Shown: piece after piece, positions 1-9,148 of the stretch
How positions within the stretch are numbered: the stretch's first letter is position 1
How the letters are laid out: every line of letters starts with the position of its first letter
NCBI GenBank assembly: GCA_027041035.1
Contig: JALULB010000115.1
Span: 1 to 12,388 of the forward strand
From: Sedimenticola sp.
GTDB taxonomy: Bacteria > Pseudomonadota > Gammaproteobacteria > Chromatiales > Chromatiaceae
DNA length: 12,388 nt
Reading direction: 5' to 3'
Translations under genes and position numbers: made by a program
The notes under the pieces: generated by a model
Database searches by the model: none
Seen by the model: the letters and a program-made list of their open reading frames with translations, nothing else
What the model was told of the DNA's origin: nothing

Positions 1-1824
1 GGTCAGATCGATCGTCCCCCGACCCTTCACGCGCAGGAACGGCGACTTCGCCGAGAAGTCGTTGTTGCGCGCCACGCCGTTGGTGATCTTCAGGCTGCCC
101 TTCAGCTCGGCGAAGTCGGTTTTCTGGGGTCCACTCGATTTCACCGACTTGCCCTTCAGCGCCGCCATCGCCTGACGGATGATGCCGGCCAGATCGTAGC
201 CCTGCACGGCGCCGTCGGTAAAGCTGAAGCCCACGCGGCCATTCAGATTTCGGCGCATCACCTTGTCGTCCAGACCACGGGTCTTCAGCTTGGCCGACAG
301 GTTCGCGGTGCCGGTAATCAGCGGATCGTCACCGGTCATGTCCTTCAGCAACGGGCCGATCCTGACTCCGGCGAGCCGCTTGTCGACCAAGAAACGCGGC
401 TGCTTGCCCCGCGCATCCATGCTCGCGGTAATCTTCACGCTGCCGTTATAGAGCTTCGCCGCAAGCGGCTTGATCTGGATGACGCCCTTCTTTGCATTCA
501 GGCCGAGCACCGCGTTACGCAGCTTCAGACCATTCAACTTCAGGCTGGCAATCTTCAGGCTGCCGTCGACATCCAGGCCCCGCAGCATCTTCAGCGGCAG
601 CTCGGGCGGTTTTGGGTCGCCGGCGGACGCCTGCTTCTTGCCGCCCGCCCCTGCCGTCGGCGGCAGGTAACGATCGGCATCGAGTGTGTCGATATTCAAC
701 TCAAAACGCACCGGCGGATGCTCGCCGCCGCCAACCGAGGCACTACCGGCCAGGGTGCTGTCATCCAGGCGCGCTTGCAGATCGGAGAGACGCGTCAGCG
801 CCGAGGTCTTGTCCAGCTTCAGGCTCAGCCCGAAGCGGGTCAACGCCTTGGCATCACGTGTTTCCAGCGCGATACCCAACTCGCCCAGGAGTTTTTTCAG
901 ATTGAACGGTGCCAGTTCGAAATGCCCGTTGATCTGCTGTTTGCCCGACAGATCACTGCCGCTGATCGCGCCGCTCAGATTCAGGTCATCGCGTTTCAAC
1001 ACCAGGTTTTTCACGCTGAAGCTGTCCCGGGACTGGTCGAAAACCAGTGCCGCGCGCAACTCGGCATCGACGCCTTTCGACGGCATGCCCTCGCCTTTCG
1101 CCTGGACGCGCGCACGCAGATCGGGCAGTGCAAAGCGTTGCAGGGATTTCGCGAGTTTCAGTGTCGCGTCGGCATCCAATGTCACGTCGATCACCGGCTG
1201 GGTGGTCTTCGCCACGACAACCATCTCGACGGGGATATCGCCGCCCGGCACGATCTCTCCGGTGCGCAAGCGCTGTAGATCCAGTTGCTGGCTGGCGCCG
1301 CTTCGCCGGTCGGCATAGTTCACGACCACGTTGCTGATATCCAGGCCACCGATGCTTATCGACTCGATCGCCGGAGTCCCGCCGTCGGCGCTCTCGGCCT
1401 CGCGCGCTTCCCCGGCGCCCTTGCCCGCCAGATCGTCCCAGTTGTTACGCCCGGATTTATCCGTTGCCAGGTTCACTGTCAGGCCGTCGACCGTCACCGT
1501 GTCGACCTCCACCTTCCGGCTCAACAACGGCAGCAACTTCACCGAAACCCGCGCGTCACCGACGCGGGCGAAAGGCTGGTCGCCGAAACCGGGCGCGTTC
1601 GCCAACGTCACGCCGCCAAGCTCGACGCCCAGGCGGGGAAACAGCGTCAGACCGATGTCCTTGTCGATACTCAGCTCGCGCCCGGTCTTCTCCTTCACCA
1701 GCTCGACGATCTGGCCCTTGTAATCATTCGGATTGAATACGTTTGCGACGATCAGACCGGCGATCACCAGAATGCCAACCAGTGCCAGCACGGTTATCAA
1801 CAGCCACTTTATAATCTTGCCCAT
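1..1824 (-). CDS. AsmA-family envelope protein, 3' end cut by the window edge
   Basis: An uninterrupted frame of 608 codons runs from ATG at 1824 to the left edge with no stop, so the C-terminus is missing. Residues 5-29 form one N-terminal membrane helix with a positive residue before it (MGKIIKWLL), followed by the typical AsmA start NPNDYK-QIVELVKEKTGR (about 32-51) and a long periplasmic region rich in beta-strand patterns. The last visible part (about 540-608, with GAVQGYDLAGIIRQAMAAL and then FAELKGSLKITNGVARNND) is the conserved AsmA C-terminal segment, so probably only a modest part is missing. AsmA proteins are inner-membrane-anchored relatives of TamB/YhdP-type bridge proteins, linked to outer-membrane biogenesis and lipid transport; a specific role here is inference. 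The start is supported by GAGGTGAAGG just upstream of the ATG. It is transcribed away from the Hpt gene. The family call is secure; which AsmA paralogue it is cannot be told. Confidence 0.9.
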   Translation of the reverse strand, partial: MGKIIKWLLITVLALVGILVIAGLIVANVFNPNDYKGQIVELVKEKTGRELSIDKDIGLTLFPRLGVELGGVTLANAPGFGDQPFARVGDARVSVKLLPLLSRKVEVDTVTVDGLTVNLATDKSGRNNWDDLAGKGAGEAREAESADGGTPAIESISIGGLDISNVVVNYADRRSGASQQLDLQRLRTGEIVPGGDIPVEMVVVAKTTQPVIDVTLDADATLKLAKSLQRFALPDLRARVQAKGEGMPSKGVDAELRAALVFDQSRDSFSVKNLVLKRDDLNLSGAISGSDLSGKQQINGHFELAPFNLKKLLGELGIALETRDAKALTRFGLSLKLDKTSALTRLSDLQARLDDSTLAGSASVGGGEHPPVRFELNIDTLDADRYLPPTAGAGGKKQASAGDPKPPELPLKMLRGLDVDGSLKIASLKLNGLKLRNAVLGLNAKKGVIQIKPLAAKLYNGSVKITASMDARGKQPRFLVDKRLAGVRIGPLLKDMTGDDPLITGTANLSAKLKTRGLDDKVMRRNLNGRVGFSFTDGAVQGYDLAGIIRQAMAALKGKSVKSSGPQKTDFAELKGSLKITNGVARNNDFSAKSPFLRVKGRGTIDLT

Positions 1825-2105
1825 ACCTTCACCTCTTCGTATATCAGGTTAAACTAGACCCAATACAGTAGCGGCGCAACCGCGGAAGCGGCCATGCGCG
1901 CCACAAAGCGCGTGTTTCAGGGTTTTCTCGGGTATCGCCTCCGTCACCCGAATGTCGGATTCAGGTGTGCCATTGCTTTCTTGGCAAGGCGCGAGGAGGA
2001 ACCAGTCTGAAGTCGTCGCGTATCCGCGATTACGCGCAACTGAAGAAAATGCTCGTGGAATCAAGAGGCAAGCAAGGATGCCTGCAATGCGTGAATTTTC
2101 AGGAT
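1825..2105. other. Intergenic stretch without a convincing gene
   Basis: About 280 bases between the asmA-like start and the terminator of the small RNA candidate. The short frames here (minus 1849-2064, and the 5' part of plus 1965-2603) show no recognisable protein and no good ribosome binding site. The minus-strand promoter of the asmA-like gene should lie here, but I see only weak matches to a sigma-70 promoter and do not call one. A small GC hairpin (CGCGC, CACAAA loop, GCGCG) sits near 1900-1915. Confidence 0.5.
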
Positions 2106-2265
2106 AAAAGGCAAAAAAGAAGGCGGCGACCTGGGGAAGTCTGCCGCCTTTACCTGATACTAGAAAGTCTAGTCAGGACAATGATCTCGCTAGTTAGCAC
2201 AACAGTAAAAACTGCTGTGTGTGAAACCATACACAGAATGAACGTGAATGGGGACTCACCCAGGT
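2106..2265 (-). ncRNA. Candidate small RNA or terminated leader, unknown family
   Basis: Read on the minus strand, this stretch contains in order a hairpin with an A/T-only loop (stems 2198-2206 and 2211-2219, one mismatch), a 10-bp hairpin with a 2-base bulge (2153-2177, core ACTAGA-AAG-TCTAGT), and an intrinsic terminator (2113-2150). Bases 2253-2265 at the 5' end can pair with 2129-2141 in the terminator loop over 12 of 13 positions including one G-U. A possible promoter lies just upstream: GTGACA (complement of 2290-2295), a 16-base spacer and TAATTT (complement of 2268-2273); the -35 is good and the -10 weak. A transcript would start near 2261 and be about 150 nt. I do not recognise a known RNA family. 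It could also be a leader of the asmA-like gene that terminates early. That a structured terminated RNA exists is fairly likely; its ends and role are inference. Confidence 0.5.
2113..2150 (-). terminator. Rho-independent terminator, minus strand
   Basis: A perfect 8-bp stem (AAGGCGGC at 2120-2127, GCCGCCTT at 2143-2150) is extended inward by GAC/GTC with a one-base bulge. On the minus strand the stem is followed directly by CTTTTTT (complement of 2113-2119). On the plus strand the base run after the stem is TTACC, so it should work only on the minus strand. No minus-strand protein gene lies just upstream of it, which is why an RNA gene is proposed. Confidence 0.85.
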
Positions 2266-2288
2266 TAAAATTAACAATTCTTCACAGA

Positions 2289-2603
2289 ATGTCACTCGAT
2301 ATGGAAGAAACAGCCGCTTATCACGATGTTCCGCCCGCGCTGAGAGAGAAATTCCGCGCTTCGCTACCGGAACGCCTGGACATCATCCAGACCGCCTGGA
2401 AAGCGATTTCCGAAGGCACGCCATCGGAGTTCGCCACCCTGCGCCTGCATGTGCATCGCCTCGCCGGCGCCACCGGCACCTATGGTTACGCGCAACTGCA
2501 CGCCACCAGTTGCCGACTGGAAGCCGCCATCGACGCCGGGCAATCGCTGGACGCCATGGAACCGCTGTATCTGGAACTGCGCATCGCGATCGAGTCGCTG
2601 TAG
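2289..2603 (+). CDS. Stand-alone Hpt (histidine phosphotransfer) domain protein
   Basis: A 104-residue protein that is almost entirely one Hpt domain. It carries phosphate between the receiver of a hybrid sensor kinase and another response regulator. The signature H-x-L-x-G-x-x-G-x-x-G is seen at HRLAGATGTYG, with His56 the probable phosphorylated residue, followed by the helix with LEAAIDAG. There is no kinase, receiver or membrane segment. The start is uncertain: in-frame ATGs lie at 2181, 2238, 2289 and 2301, none with a convincing Shine-Dalgarno sequence. I chose 2289 because the recognisable domain begins soon after it and because upstream bases belong to the proposed minus-strand RNA. 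The gene is convergent with the ABC importer (20 bases between stops). No partner kinase or regulator is in the window, so the pathway is unknown. An alternative longer form would add up to 36 residues of no recognisable content. Confidence 0.8.
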   Translation: MSLDMEETAAYHDVPPALREKFRASLPERLDIIQTAWKAISEGTPSEFATLRLHVHRLAGATGTYGYAQLHATSCRLEAAIDAGQSLDAMEPLYLELRIAIESL

Positions 2604-2623
2604 CCGCGAGACCAAGACCTGAA

Positions 2624-4621
2624 TCAGTCCTGCTCCAGCAGCCAGCAGGCCGCCGTGTGACTCGCCGAGATCCGGCTGATATCGGGATAGCGTTCGCGGC
2701 ACACCGGCATCGCATACGCGCAGCGTGGATGGAAATGGCAACCCGTTGGCGGATTCGCCGGTGACGGCATGTCGCCCTCCAGGCGAATCACCTCGCGCCG
2801 CTGGTCGCTGTCGATCACCGGCACGGCGGACAGCAGCGCGAGGGTGTATGGATGCTTCGGCTGGTCCAGCACCTCGTCGACCCGACCCTGCTCCACAATG
2901 CGACCCAGGTACATCACCGCGACCTCGTGCGCGATGAAGCTGACCACCGAGATGTCGTGGGTGATGAACAGGTAGGAGAGCTTCAGGCGCTGTTGCAGTT
3001 CCGTGAACAGGTTCAGGATCTGCGCCTGCACCGATACATCCAGCGCGCTGGTCGGCTCGTCGCAGACGATCAGCTTCGGCTCCACCGCCAACGCGCGCGC
3101 GACACAGATACGCTGTCGCTGGCCGCCGGAGAACTCATGCGGATAGCGCCGCGCGCTGTCGGCCGGCAGCCCGACCTGCTCCAACAGTTCGGCGACACGC
3201 CGCTGGCGCGCCTCGCGGTTGCCGCCAAGCCCTTGCGCGCGCAGCCCCTCGGCGACGATCTCGCCGACCGGCATGCGCGGGTTCATCGACGCCGCCGGAT
3301 CCTGGAAGATGATCTGCATGTCCGCGCGACGCTTGCGCAGCGCGCCGGCGGACAATCCTGCCAGATCGTCGCCATCGAACAGCACCCGTCCGGCGGTCGG
3401 CTGGATCAGGCGCAGAATGCCCTTGCCGACGGTGGTCTTGCCGCAGCCGGATTCGCCGACCAGCGCCAGCGTATGGCTGCTGTCCAGGCGCAGTGAAACC
3501 CCGTCGACGGCCTTCACGTAGCCCTTGACGCGCCGCAGCACGCCTTTATGGATGGGGAAATGCACCTTCAGGTCGTCCACGTCGAGCAACGCCTGGCCCG
3601 GCATCCATTGCCGGGTGGTTCGTTCGCCATCGGACGCCGGCTCCAGCGGCCCGCCGCGCGGATGGATACACCGCACGCTGTGTCCGTCCTCCAGATCCCG
3701 CCACGCCGGTTCGCCGACGCGGCAGTCGTCCTGGAAGAAATCGCAGCGATCGGCGAAACGGCAACCGCTGAAGTCGCTGTCCAGCGGCGGCACCATGCCG
3801 GGGATGATCTCCAGTTCGCGACCACGCTTGCCGAAGGTCGGCAGGGACGAGAACAGCTTGCGCCCATAGGGATGCGCCGGCCGACTGAAGAAGGTCTCGG
3901 CATCACAGACCTCGACCAACTGGCCGGCATACATCACCGCGACGCGATCGGCGGTCTCGGCGACCACACCGAGGTCGTGACTGATCAACAACACCGCCAT
4001 GCCGGTCCGCTGGCGCAAGTCCTTCAGCAAGCTCAGCACCTGCGCCTGGATGGTGACATCCAGCGCGGTGGTCGGTTCGTCGGCGATCAGCAGGCGCGGC
4101 TGACCGGCCAGCGCGATCGCGACCATCACGCGCTGCTTCATGCCGCCGGACAGCTGGTGCGGGTATTCGTCGACGCGACGCCGGGGATCGGGGATGCCGA
4201 CCGCCTCGAGCAGTTCCACCGCGCGCTCGCGTGGACGATGCAGGTTCTCCTTGTCGTGCAGGCGGATCGACTCGGCGATCTGGTCGCCGATGCGCATCAC
4301 CGGGTTCAGCGAGGTCATCGGTTCCTGGAAGATCATGCCGAGGCTGCCGCCGCGCACCGCGCGCATCTCGCGCTCGGGCAGAGCCAACAGATCCTGATCG
4401 TCGAACAGCACCCGACCGGCGGTGATCCGGCCGGACGGCGGCAGCAGGCGCATCACGCCGAACGCGGTCATCGACTTGCCGCAGCCGGATTCGCCGAGCA
4501 GCGCCAGTGTCTCGCCGGGCCGCACGTCCAGGTCGATACCATCCACCGCGCGCACCGGGCGCTCCGGCGAGCCGAGTTCGACATGCAGTCCACGCACGCG
4601 CAGCAGGGCCGGCGGCTTCAT
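2624..4621 (-). CDS. Peptide-type ABC importer, fused double ATPase
   Basis: A 665-residue protein with two complete nucleotide-binding domains of the Opp/Dpp type, as in YejF or GsiA. Domain 1 has Walker A GESGCGKS (43-50), signature LSGGMKQR (157-164), Walker B LLIADE (177-182) and the switch His215. Domain 2 has Walker A GESGCGKT (389-396), signature FSGGQRQR (497-504), Walker B LIVCDE (517-522) and His555. Each ends in the oligopeptide-transporter C-terminal region with four cysteines: 287, 293, 300, 318 and 628, 634, 641, 659. In DppD/DppF and OppD-type proteins such cysteines hold a [4Fe-4S] cluster, so two clusters per chain are likely. It powers uptake from the cytoplasmic side. The ATG overlaps the stop of the upstream permease as ATGA, and it is the last gene of the operon. 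The substrate is inferred as peptide-like only from family resemblance. Confidence 0.95.
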   Translation of the reverse strand: MKPPALLRVRGLHVELGSPERPVRAVDGIDLDVRPGETLALLGESGCGKSMTAFGVMRLLPPSGRITAGRVLFDDQDLLALPEREMRAVRGGSLGMIFQEPMTSLNPVMRIGDQIAESIRLHDKENLHRPRERAVELLEAVGIPDPRRRVDEYPHQLSGGMKQRVMVAIALAGQPRLLIADEPTTALDVTIQAQVLSLLKDLRQRTGMAVLLISHDLGVVAETADRVAVMYAGQLVEVCDAETFFSRPAHPYGRKLFSSLPTFGKRGRELEIIPGMVPPLDSDFSGCRFADRCDFFQDDCRVGEPAWRDLEDGHSVRCIHPRGGPLEPASDGERTTRQWMPGQALLDVDDLKVHFPIHKGVLRRVKGYVKAVDGVSLRLDSSHTLALVGESGCGKTTVGKGILRLIQPTAGRVLFDGDDLAGLSAGALRKRRADMQIIFQDPAASMNPRMPVGEIVAEGLRAQGLGGNREARQRRVAELLEQVGLPADSARRYPHEFSGGQRQRICVARALAVEPKLIVCDEPTSALDVSVQAQILNLFTELQQRLKLSYLFITHDISVVSFIAHEVAVMYLGRIVEQGRVDEVLDQPKHPYTLALLSAVPVIDSDQRREVIRLEGDMPSPANPPTGCHFHPRCAYAMPVCRERYPDISRISASHTAACWLLEQD

Positions 4622-6009
4622 CCGCGCCCCCGGCCGAGACGTGGATCGAAGGCATCACGCACCACGTCGGCGAACAGGTTCGCCGCCAGCACCAACACGA
4701 ACATGAATACGAAGGCCGCCGCCAGCGACCACCAGACGATCGGCTCGCGCGCCAGTTCCAGTCTTGCGCTATTGATCATATTTCCCCAGGAGTTCATCGT
4801 CGGATCGACGCCGATATTGACGTAGGCGAGCACCGCCTCGGCCAATACCAGGCCGCTGAAATCCAGCACGATGGAGATCAGCACGATATGCATGGTGTTC
4901 GGCAGGATGTGGCGGCTGATGATGGTCAGGCCACGCACGCCGAAGGCCTGCGCGGCCTGCACGTATTCCAGCTCGCGCAGCTTCAGGGTCTCGCCGCGCA
5001 GCAAGCGGCACAGCGTGGTCCAACTGGTGATGCCGAGAATCACGCACAGAAACAGCAGGCGCAGGTCGGCGCGCTGCACCAGGCTGTTGAATTCCTCGGC
5101 GTGCTCGGACATGTACACCTGTAGCATCAGGATCGCGGCGGCGATCAACAGCACACCGGGAATGGAACTCAGCGTGGTGTAAAGATACTGCACCAGATCG
5201 TCCACCCAGCCACGAAAGTAACCGGCGAGAATGCCGAGAAACAATGCCGCCGGCAACATCACCAATGTCGTCAGGGTGCCGATCAGCAGCCCGGTACGGA
5301 TGCTCTTCAACGCCTGATAGAATACGTCCTCGCCAACCTTGTCGGTACCGAACAGGTGATACTCCCCGGCCAGCGAGGCCATCACGAAGCCGCACAGCAG
5401 CAGCGCCACCAGGGTGATATTGAACGCCGGCCAAGCGGTCTCCCCGCGCCTTTCGATGAAGAATCCGCGCAGCATGGCCGGCACCGCCACCCTTTGCCGC
5501 CGGCCTCGCGACCAGGCCAGGGGCAGGTAGACCACGGCGGACAAGGCCAGCGCCTGGAGCAAACCGAGAAGCGCCCGCCGGGCGATATCGGCGGCGCGCT
5601 CGGCGAGCGGGTCATCCAGGGACGCGCCACCCCATTTCAGGCGCGGATAGCCGCGCGCGACACGCCCATCCGGCAGCTCGAGGGTCTCCTTGGTGTACAG
5701 CCAGGCCGAGAACGGCGCGGAATAGGTCTTCTCCTGACGTTCGCGCAGATCGCTGGCGACGACATCGAACAGGCTGATGATGTCGTCCGAGGCCATGCCG
5801 CCCCGCGATTCGAAATGCATCGAATCCAGCACCCCGAGCGACACATAGGCCAGCAGTATCACCGCTGTCGCCATGCCGATATTGCTGCGCGCGACATGGC
5901 GCCACGGACGGCGCAGATGCTCGTGGCGGCGCGCGTGCCAGACGAAGGCCGCGACACCGGCGAGCAGCAGGAACAGCAATGCATCGGTCGAGAGTATCAC
6001 CGGCGTCAT
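4618..6009 (-). CDS. Peptide-type ABC importer permease (DppC/OppC class) with N-terminal extension
   Basis: A 463-residue inner-membrane protein. The C-terminal half, from about residue 230, is a normal BPD_transp_1 permease domain, including the EAA-loop region ([23 protein letters not shown]) that contacts the ATPase. It pairs with the permease encoded just upstream to form the channel. The protein is longer than usual for DppC or OppC (about 300 residues). The first 200 residues add helices near 8-24, 43-64 and 146-167, with a hydrophilic, presumably periplasmic, stretch of about 80 residues between the second and third. A further helix near 195-215 corresponds to the usual first helix of the class. 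The ATG overlaps the preceding stop, and the TGA overlaps the ATPase start, both as ATGA. The class call is secure; the role of the extension is unknown. Confidence 0.93.
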   Translation of the reverse strand: MTPVILSTDALLFLLLAGVAAFVWHARRHEHLRRPWRHVARSNIGMATAVILLAYVSLGVLDSMHFESRGGMASDDIISLFDVVASDLRERQEKTYSAPFSAWLYTKETLELPDGRVARGYPRLKWGGASLDDPLAERAADIARRALLGLLQALALSAVVYLPLAWSRGRRQRVAVPAMLRGFFIERRGETAWPAFNITLVALLLCGFVMASLAGEYHLFGTDKVGEDVFYQALKSIRTGLLIGTLTTLVMLPAALFLGILAGYFRGWVDDLVQYLYTTLSSIPGVLLIAAAILMLQVYMSEHAEEFNSLVQRADLRLLFLCVILGITSWTTLCRLLRGETLKLRELEYVQAAQAFGVRGLTIISRHILPNTMHIVLISIVLDFSGLVLAEAVLAYVNIGVDPTMNSWGNMINSARLELAREPIVWWSLAAAFVFMFVLVLAANLFADVVRDAFDPRLGRGRG

Positions 6010-6983
6010 GACAGCCTCACGCGCGGGTCGACCAGGGTATAGGAGATGTCGGTCAGGATCAGGCCGAGGATGTACAGCACCGAGCCGAGAAACACCATCG
6101 AGCGGACGATGGCGAAGTCCTGGCGGTTGATCGCGTCGATGGTATAGCTGCCCAGGCCGGGGATGCCGAAGAAGGATTCGATCAGCAGGCTGCCCATGAA
6201 CAGCAGCGGCAACACCACGACCACGCCGGTCAGGATCGGGATCAGGGCGTTGCGCAACACGTGGCCGAACATCACGCGCAACTCGCCGAGTCCCTTCGCC
6301 CGCGCGGTGCGCACGTAGTCCTTGCCGATCTCTTCGAGAAACAGAGTGCGATACCAGCGCACCCCGGAACCGATGCCGCCGATGACGCCGATGATCACCG
6401 GCAACACGAGGAACTTCAGCGCCGACCAGCCGGTGTCGTAGCCGGAGATCGGCACCAGATGCAACAGTTTGCCGAGCAGAAACTGCCCGCCGATGATGTA
6501 GAACAGGCTGGAGATTGACATCATCACCACGGCGGTGACCACCCCCCAGAAATCCAGATAGGTCGCGCGGAACAGCGCCAGCATCAACGACAGGGTGATA
6601 TTGATCGCCAGGCCGACGAGCAGGGTCGGCACCGCGATCGCCAGGCTAGGCCACATGCGCTGGCTGATGTCGTAGCCGATGTCGCGACCGCTGTCGGACA
6701 GGCCGAAGTCTCCGCTGAACAGCTTCACCGAGTTCTGGAAGAAGATCGTGTCGGTAAGGAACGCGACGCCGGACCGCCCGGCGTTGTACAGCAGCGGCTT
6801 GTCGTAACCGTGCTCCCGCTTCCATGACTGGATCGCCTCCGGGGTCACGCGCTTCACGCCGAGATGCAGGCGCGCCATGTCGTCCGGCGAATTCACGACG
6901 AAGAACAACACGAAGGTGATGATGTTCACGCCGATCAGGATCGGGATCGCGTACAACACGCGACGGATGATGTACGCCATCAT
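6006..6983 (-). CDS. Peptide-type ABC importer permease (DppB/YejB class)
   Basis: A 325-residue inner-membrane permease. It opens with the family-typical [20 protein letters not shown], where the first helix starts almost at once. A periplasmic stretch follows (about 32-110), and then the BPD_transp_1 domain, with the EAA-loop at DYVRTARAKGLGELRVMFGHVLRNALIPIL and the usual C-terminal [10 protein letters not shown]. The length fits DppB and YejB. It forms the channel with the adjacent longer permease. The start at 6983 is fixed by the ATGA overlap with the stop of the binding-protein gene; a second ATG follows directly at 6980. The frame is open further upstream to 7229, but that stretch is antiparallel-free overlap with the binding-protein gene and is not likely to be used. 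Confidence 0.95.
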   Translation of the reverse strand: MMAYIIRRVLYAIPILIGVNIITFVLFFVVNSPDDMARLHLGVKRVTPEAIQSWKREHGYDKPLLYNAGRSGVAFLTDTIFFQNSVKLFSGDFGLSDSGRDIGYDISQRMWPSLAIAVPTLLVGLAINITLSLMLALFRATYLDFWGVVTAVVMMSISSLFYIIGGQFLLGKLLHLVPISGYDTGWSALKFLVLPVIIGVIGGIGSGVRWYRTLFLEEIGKDYVRTARAKGLGELRVMFGHVLRNALIPILTGVVVVLPLLFMGSLLIESFFGIPGLGSYTIDAINRQDFAIVRSMVFLGSVLYILGLILTDISYTLVDPRVRLS

Positions 6984-9148
6984 AGGGCCGCGCTCCTTTC
7001 TCTCCGGCGCCACACCCACACCGCCGGCAACAGGCTGACGATGAACACCACCAGCCCCAGCCACAGCGGCCAGATCACCGGTGGATTCCAGGCCTCGCGC
7101 GCGTGCTCGCGCAATTTGGCATCGACACGTCGATACTTCAGGGTATTGCGCGCCATCAGGTTCGGTTTCGCGTTGCCGTACCAGGCGTGATACAGCGAGA
7201 AGGCCTTCGGATGAAAGCCCCAGTTCCACGGCGCGTCTCGCTGCACCAGGCGGTTCATGCGCTCGATGATCGCCAGCCGCTCGGGACCGTTCCGCAGGTT
7301 CTTCATCTGATCGAACAGGCGGTTGAATTCCGGGTTGTCATAGTTCGCCGCGTTCTCGCCGCCGTGTTCCACCTTGCCGTTCGGGCCATACAGCAGAAAG
7401 AAGAAGTTCTCCGGGTCCGGGTAGTCGGCGTTCCAACCCCATGAGAAGATCTGCGCGGTACCCTTGCGCATCTTCTCCTGAAAACGGTTGTAATCGGTCG
7501 CGCGGATCACCAACTGGATGCCGAGCTTGTCGAACTGCTTGCGATACCAGTTCAGCGTCGCCTTGCCGTCCGGACCGGAGGCGGTGGTGTCGTAGTACAG
7601 GATCAGCGGCTCGCCGGTCTTCGCGTCCCGCCCACCGGGGTAACCCGCCTTCTCCATCAGCGCCAGCGCGGCGCTCAGCGGCTTGCGTCTTGGCTTGCCG
7701 TCGAGCAACTCATAGACCACCGGGTTGATGCCCTCGGCGCCGTCCACATGGCCATAGATGCCCGGCGGCAGCATGCTTTGCGCGGCGATCCCGCGGCCGT
7801 TCAGGAAGATCGAGATGTATTCCTCGAAATCCACCGCGATCGAGATCGCTTGGCGCAGATAGCGCGCGCGCGTGGAATCGCCGCCGATCACCGCGTCCTT
7901 CATGTTGAAGCCCATATAATAGGTCGCCGCCTCGACGCTGGTCTTCAGCGCAATCTGCTTGCGTTGCATCGGCTCGGACAACTCCGCCTCCTGGCTGGCG
8001 TTGAAGCGCACCGCCTGATCGAAGCTGCTGGAACTGATGCCCGAGGCGTCGAAATAGCCCTGCAAAAACTTGTTCCAGCGCGGGATGGACTCTTTCTCCA
8101 GGCTGTACACCGCGCGCTCGATGAACGGCATCGGCTTGCCGGCATCGGCAAGCAGACCGTTCCTGGCATCCTCCGGCATGCCGCGTTCCGGATAGGACTC
8201 GCCGTGAAAGTTCGGGTTGCGCTCCAACACCATGCGCAGGTTCGGGTTGTTCTCGGTCAGCATGTACGGTCCGGTGCCCACCGGATACCAGTCCAGCGAG
8301 ATATTCTTCCTCGTCAGCCCCGGCAGATGATAGAAACGGTCGGCCTCCCACGGCATCGGTGCGAAGAAATTCATCGCCAGCCAGTAGCGAAACTGCGGGT
8401 ACAGCCCCTTGATGCGAATCCGGTAACGATAGCGATCCAACACCTTCGCGCCGGCGAAATCGAAATCGCGCAGATCCAGCCAGGGCGTATCCTCTTCGCC
8501 ATCGGTATCGAGCTGCTTCCAGGCCGCGTCCAGGCGCTTACGCAGAGCGGTGAAGCCGCTGATATAACCGGCCATCAGACCGGCGATCGGCGAATGATTG
8601 CGGCTGAAGGCCAGGCGCTTGATCTGGTAGACGAAATCCGCCGCGACCAGCTCGCGGCTGCCGGTGGCGCCGAAATCGGTGAGCACGTTGACATGCGCAT
8701 AGCGCTCCGGATGCGCCCGGTCGAATAGCGGCTTGCCGTCATCGTCGCGGGCGAACGCCGGATGCGGCTGAAAGCGCACGCCGGCGGGAATGGTCACGAT
8801 GTAGTCGGTGAACGCCGCCCGATCACGTGTCACCGGCCGGCCATCGGCGTCCACGTAGCGCACCTCCGGCATGCCTGCGGCGACGCGCGGCGTCAGCGCA
8901 TAGGGCCGCAGCAGAAAATGGTATTGCAGCGGCGGCTCATAGATCTGCGAGATGAAATCCCATTCGGAGGAGCTGTAGGAACGCGCCGGATCGAGATGCT
9001 TCGGACGTTCCGAGAACGACGAGTAATAGATATTCCTGCCCGCGTCACTGGCCGGATAGGGATTATTCCACGGACCGTCGCCGCAGCCAGCGAGCAGCAG
9101 CGGCAACAGCAGGGCGAACGCCAGCCACCGCCGGCCGATCGCGATCAT
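6980..9148 (-). CDS. ABC importer solute-binding lipoprotein (SBP_bac_5 type) with C-terminal membrane helix
   Basis: A 722-residue receptor for the importer, long for its family. The N-terminus has a lipoprotein signal: positive residues R6-R7, a leucine-rich core and the lipobox LAGC with Cys22. The residue after Cys is Gly, not the Asp that keeps lipoproteins in the inner membrane. The body (about 50-680) has the peptide/nickel-binding pattern, for example [27 protein letters not shown] near the start and [17 protein letters not shown] later. Residues about 691-713 form a strongly hydrophobic helix followed by [10 protein letters not shown], which predicts a membrane anchor with a cytoplasmic tail. 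Binding proteins normally have only one anchor. The frame is open upstream to 10096, antisense to fabI; the start at 9148 is chosen for the signal peptide. Its own Shine-Dalgarno is weak, and a short leader frame overlaps the start codon. First gene of the four-gene operon. Confidence 0.9.
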   Translation of the reverse strand: MIAIGRRWLAFALLLPLLLAGCGDGPWNNPYPASDAGRNIYYSSFSERPKHLDPARSYSSSEWDFISQIYEPPLQYHFLLRPYALTPRVAAGMPEVRYVDADGRPVTRDRAAFTDYIVTIPAGVRFQPHPAFARDDDGKPLFDRAHPERYAHVNVLTDFGATGSRELVAADFVYQIKRLAFSRNHSPIAGLMAGYISGFTALRKRLDAAWKQLDTDGEEDTPWLDLRDFDFAGAKVLDRYRYRIRIKGLYPQFRYWLAMNFFAPMPWEADRFYHLPGLTRKNISLDWYPVGTGPYMLTENNPNLRMVLERNPNFHGESYPERGMPEDARNGLLADAGKPMPFIERAVYSLEKESIPRWNKFLQGYFDASGISSSSFDQAVRFNASQEAELSEPMQRKQIALKTSVEAATYYMGFNMKDAVIGGDSTRARYLRQAISIAVDFEEYISIFLNGRGIAAQSMLPPGIYGHVDGAEGINPVVYELLDGKPRRKPLSAALALMEKAGYPGGRDAKTGEPLILYYDTTASGPDGKATLNWYRKQFDKLGIQLVIRATDYNRFQEKMRKGTAQIFSWGWNADYPDPENFFFLLYGPNGKVEHGGENAANYDNPEFNRLFDQMKNLRNGPERLAIIERMNRLVQRDAPWNWGFHPKAFSLYHAWYGNAKPNLMARNTLKYRRVDAKLREHAREAWNPPVIWPLWLGLVVFIVSLLPAVWVWRRRERSAAL

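Noticed and set aside
686..1318. Plus-strand frames across the asmA-like region
   Set aside because: They are antisense to the unbroken 608-codon AsmA frame, which has clear family motifs throughout.
1849..2064. 71-residue minus-strand frame upstream of the asmA-like gene
   Set aside because: No known domain and no clear ribosome binding site. It ends just before the asmA-like start, where promoter sequence is expected.
1965..2288. 108-residue N-terminal extension of the Hpt protein
   Set aside because: No recognisable domain, no ribosome binding site, and it overlaps the proposed minus-strand RNA and terminator.
3548..4825. A 425-codon open frame on the plus strand
   Set aside because: It is antisense to the double ATPase gene, whose motifs are unmistakable. 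Its residues (many His, Gln, Arg, Asp) are typical of shadow frames in GC-rich DNA.
6006..7229. Longer 407-residue version of the first permease
   Set aside because: The extra 82 residues overlap the end of the binding-protein gene, and the family N-terminus begins at the ATGA overlap at 6983.
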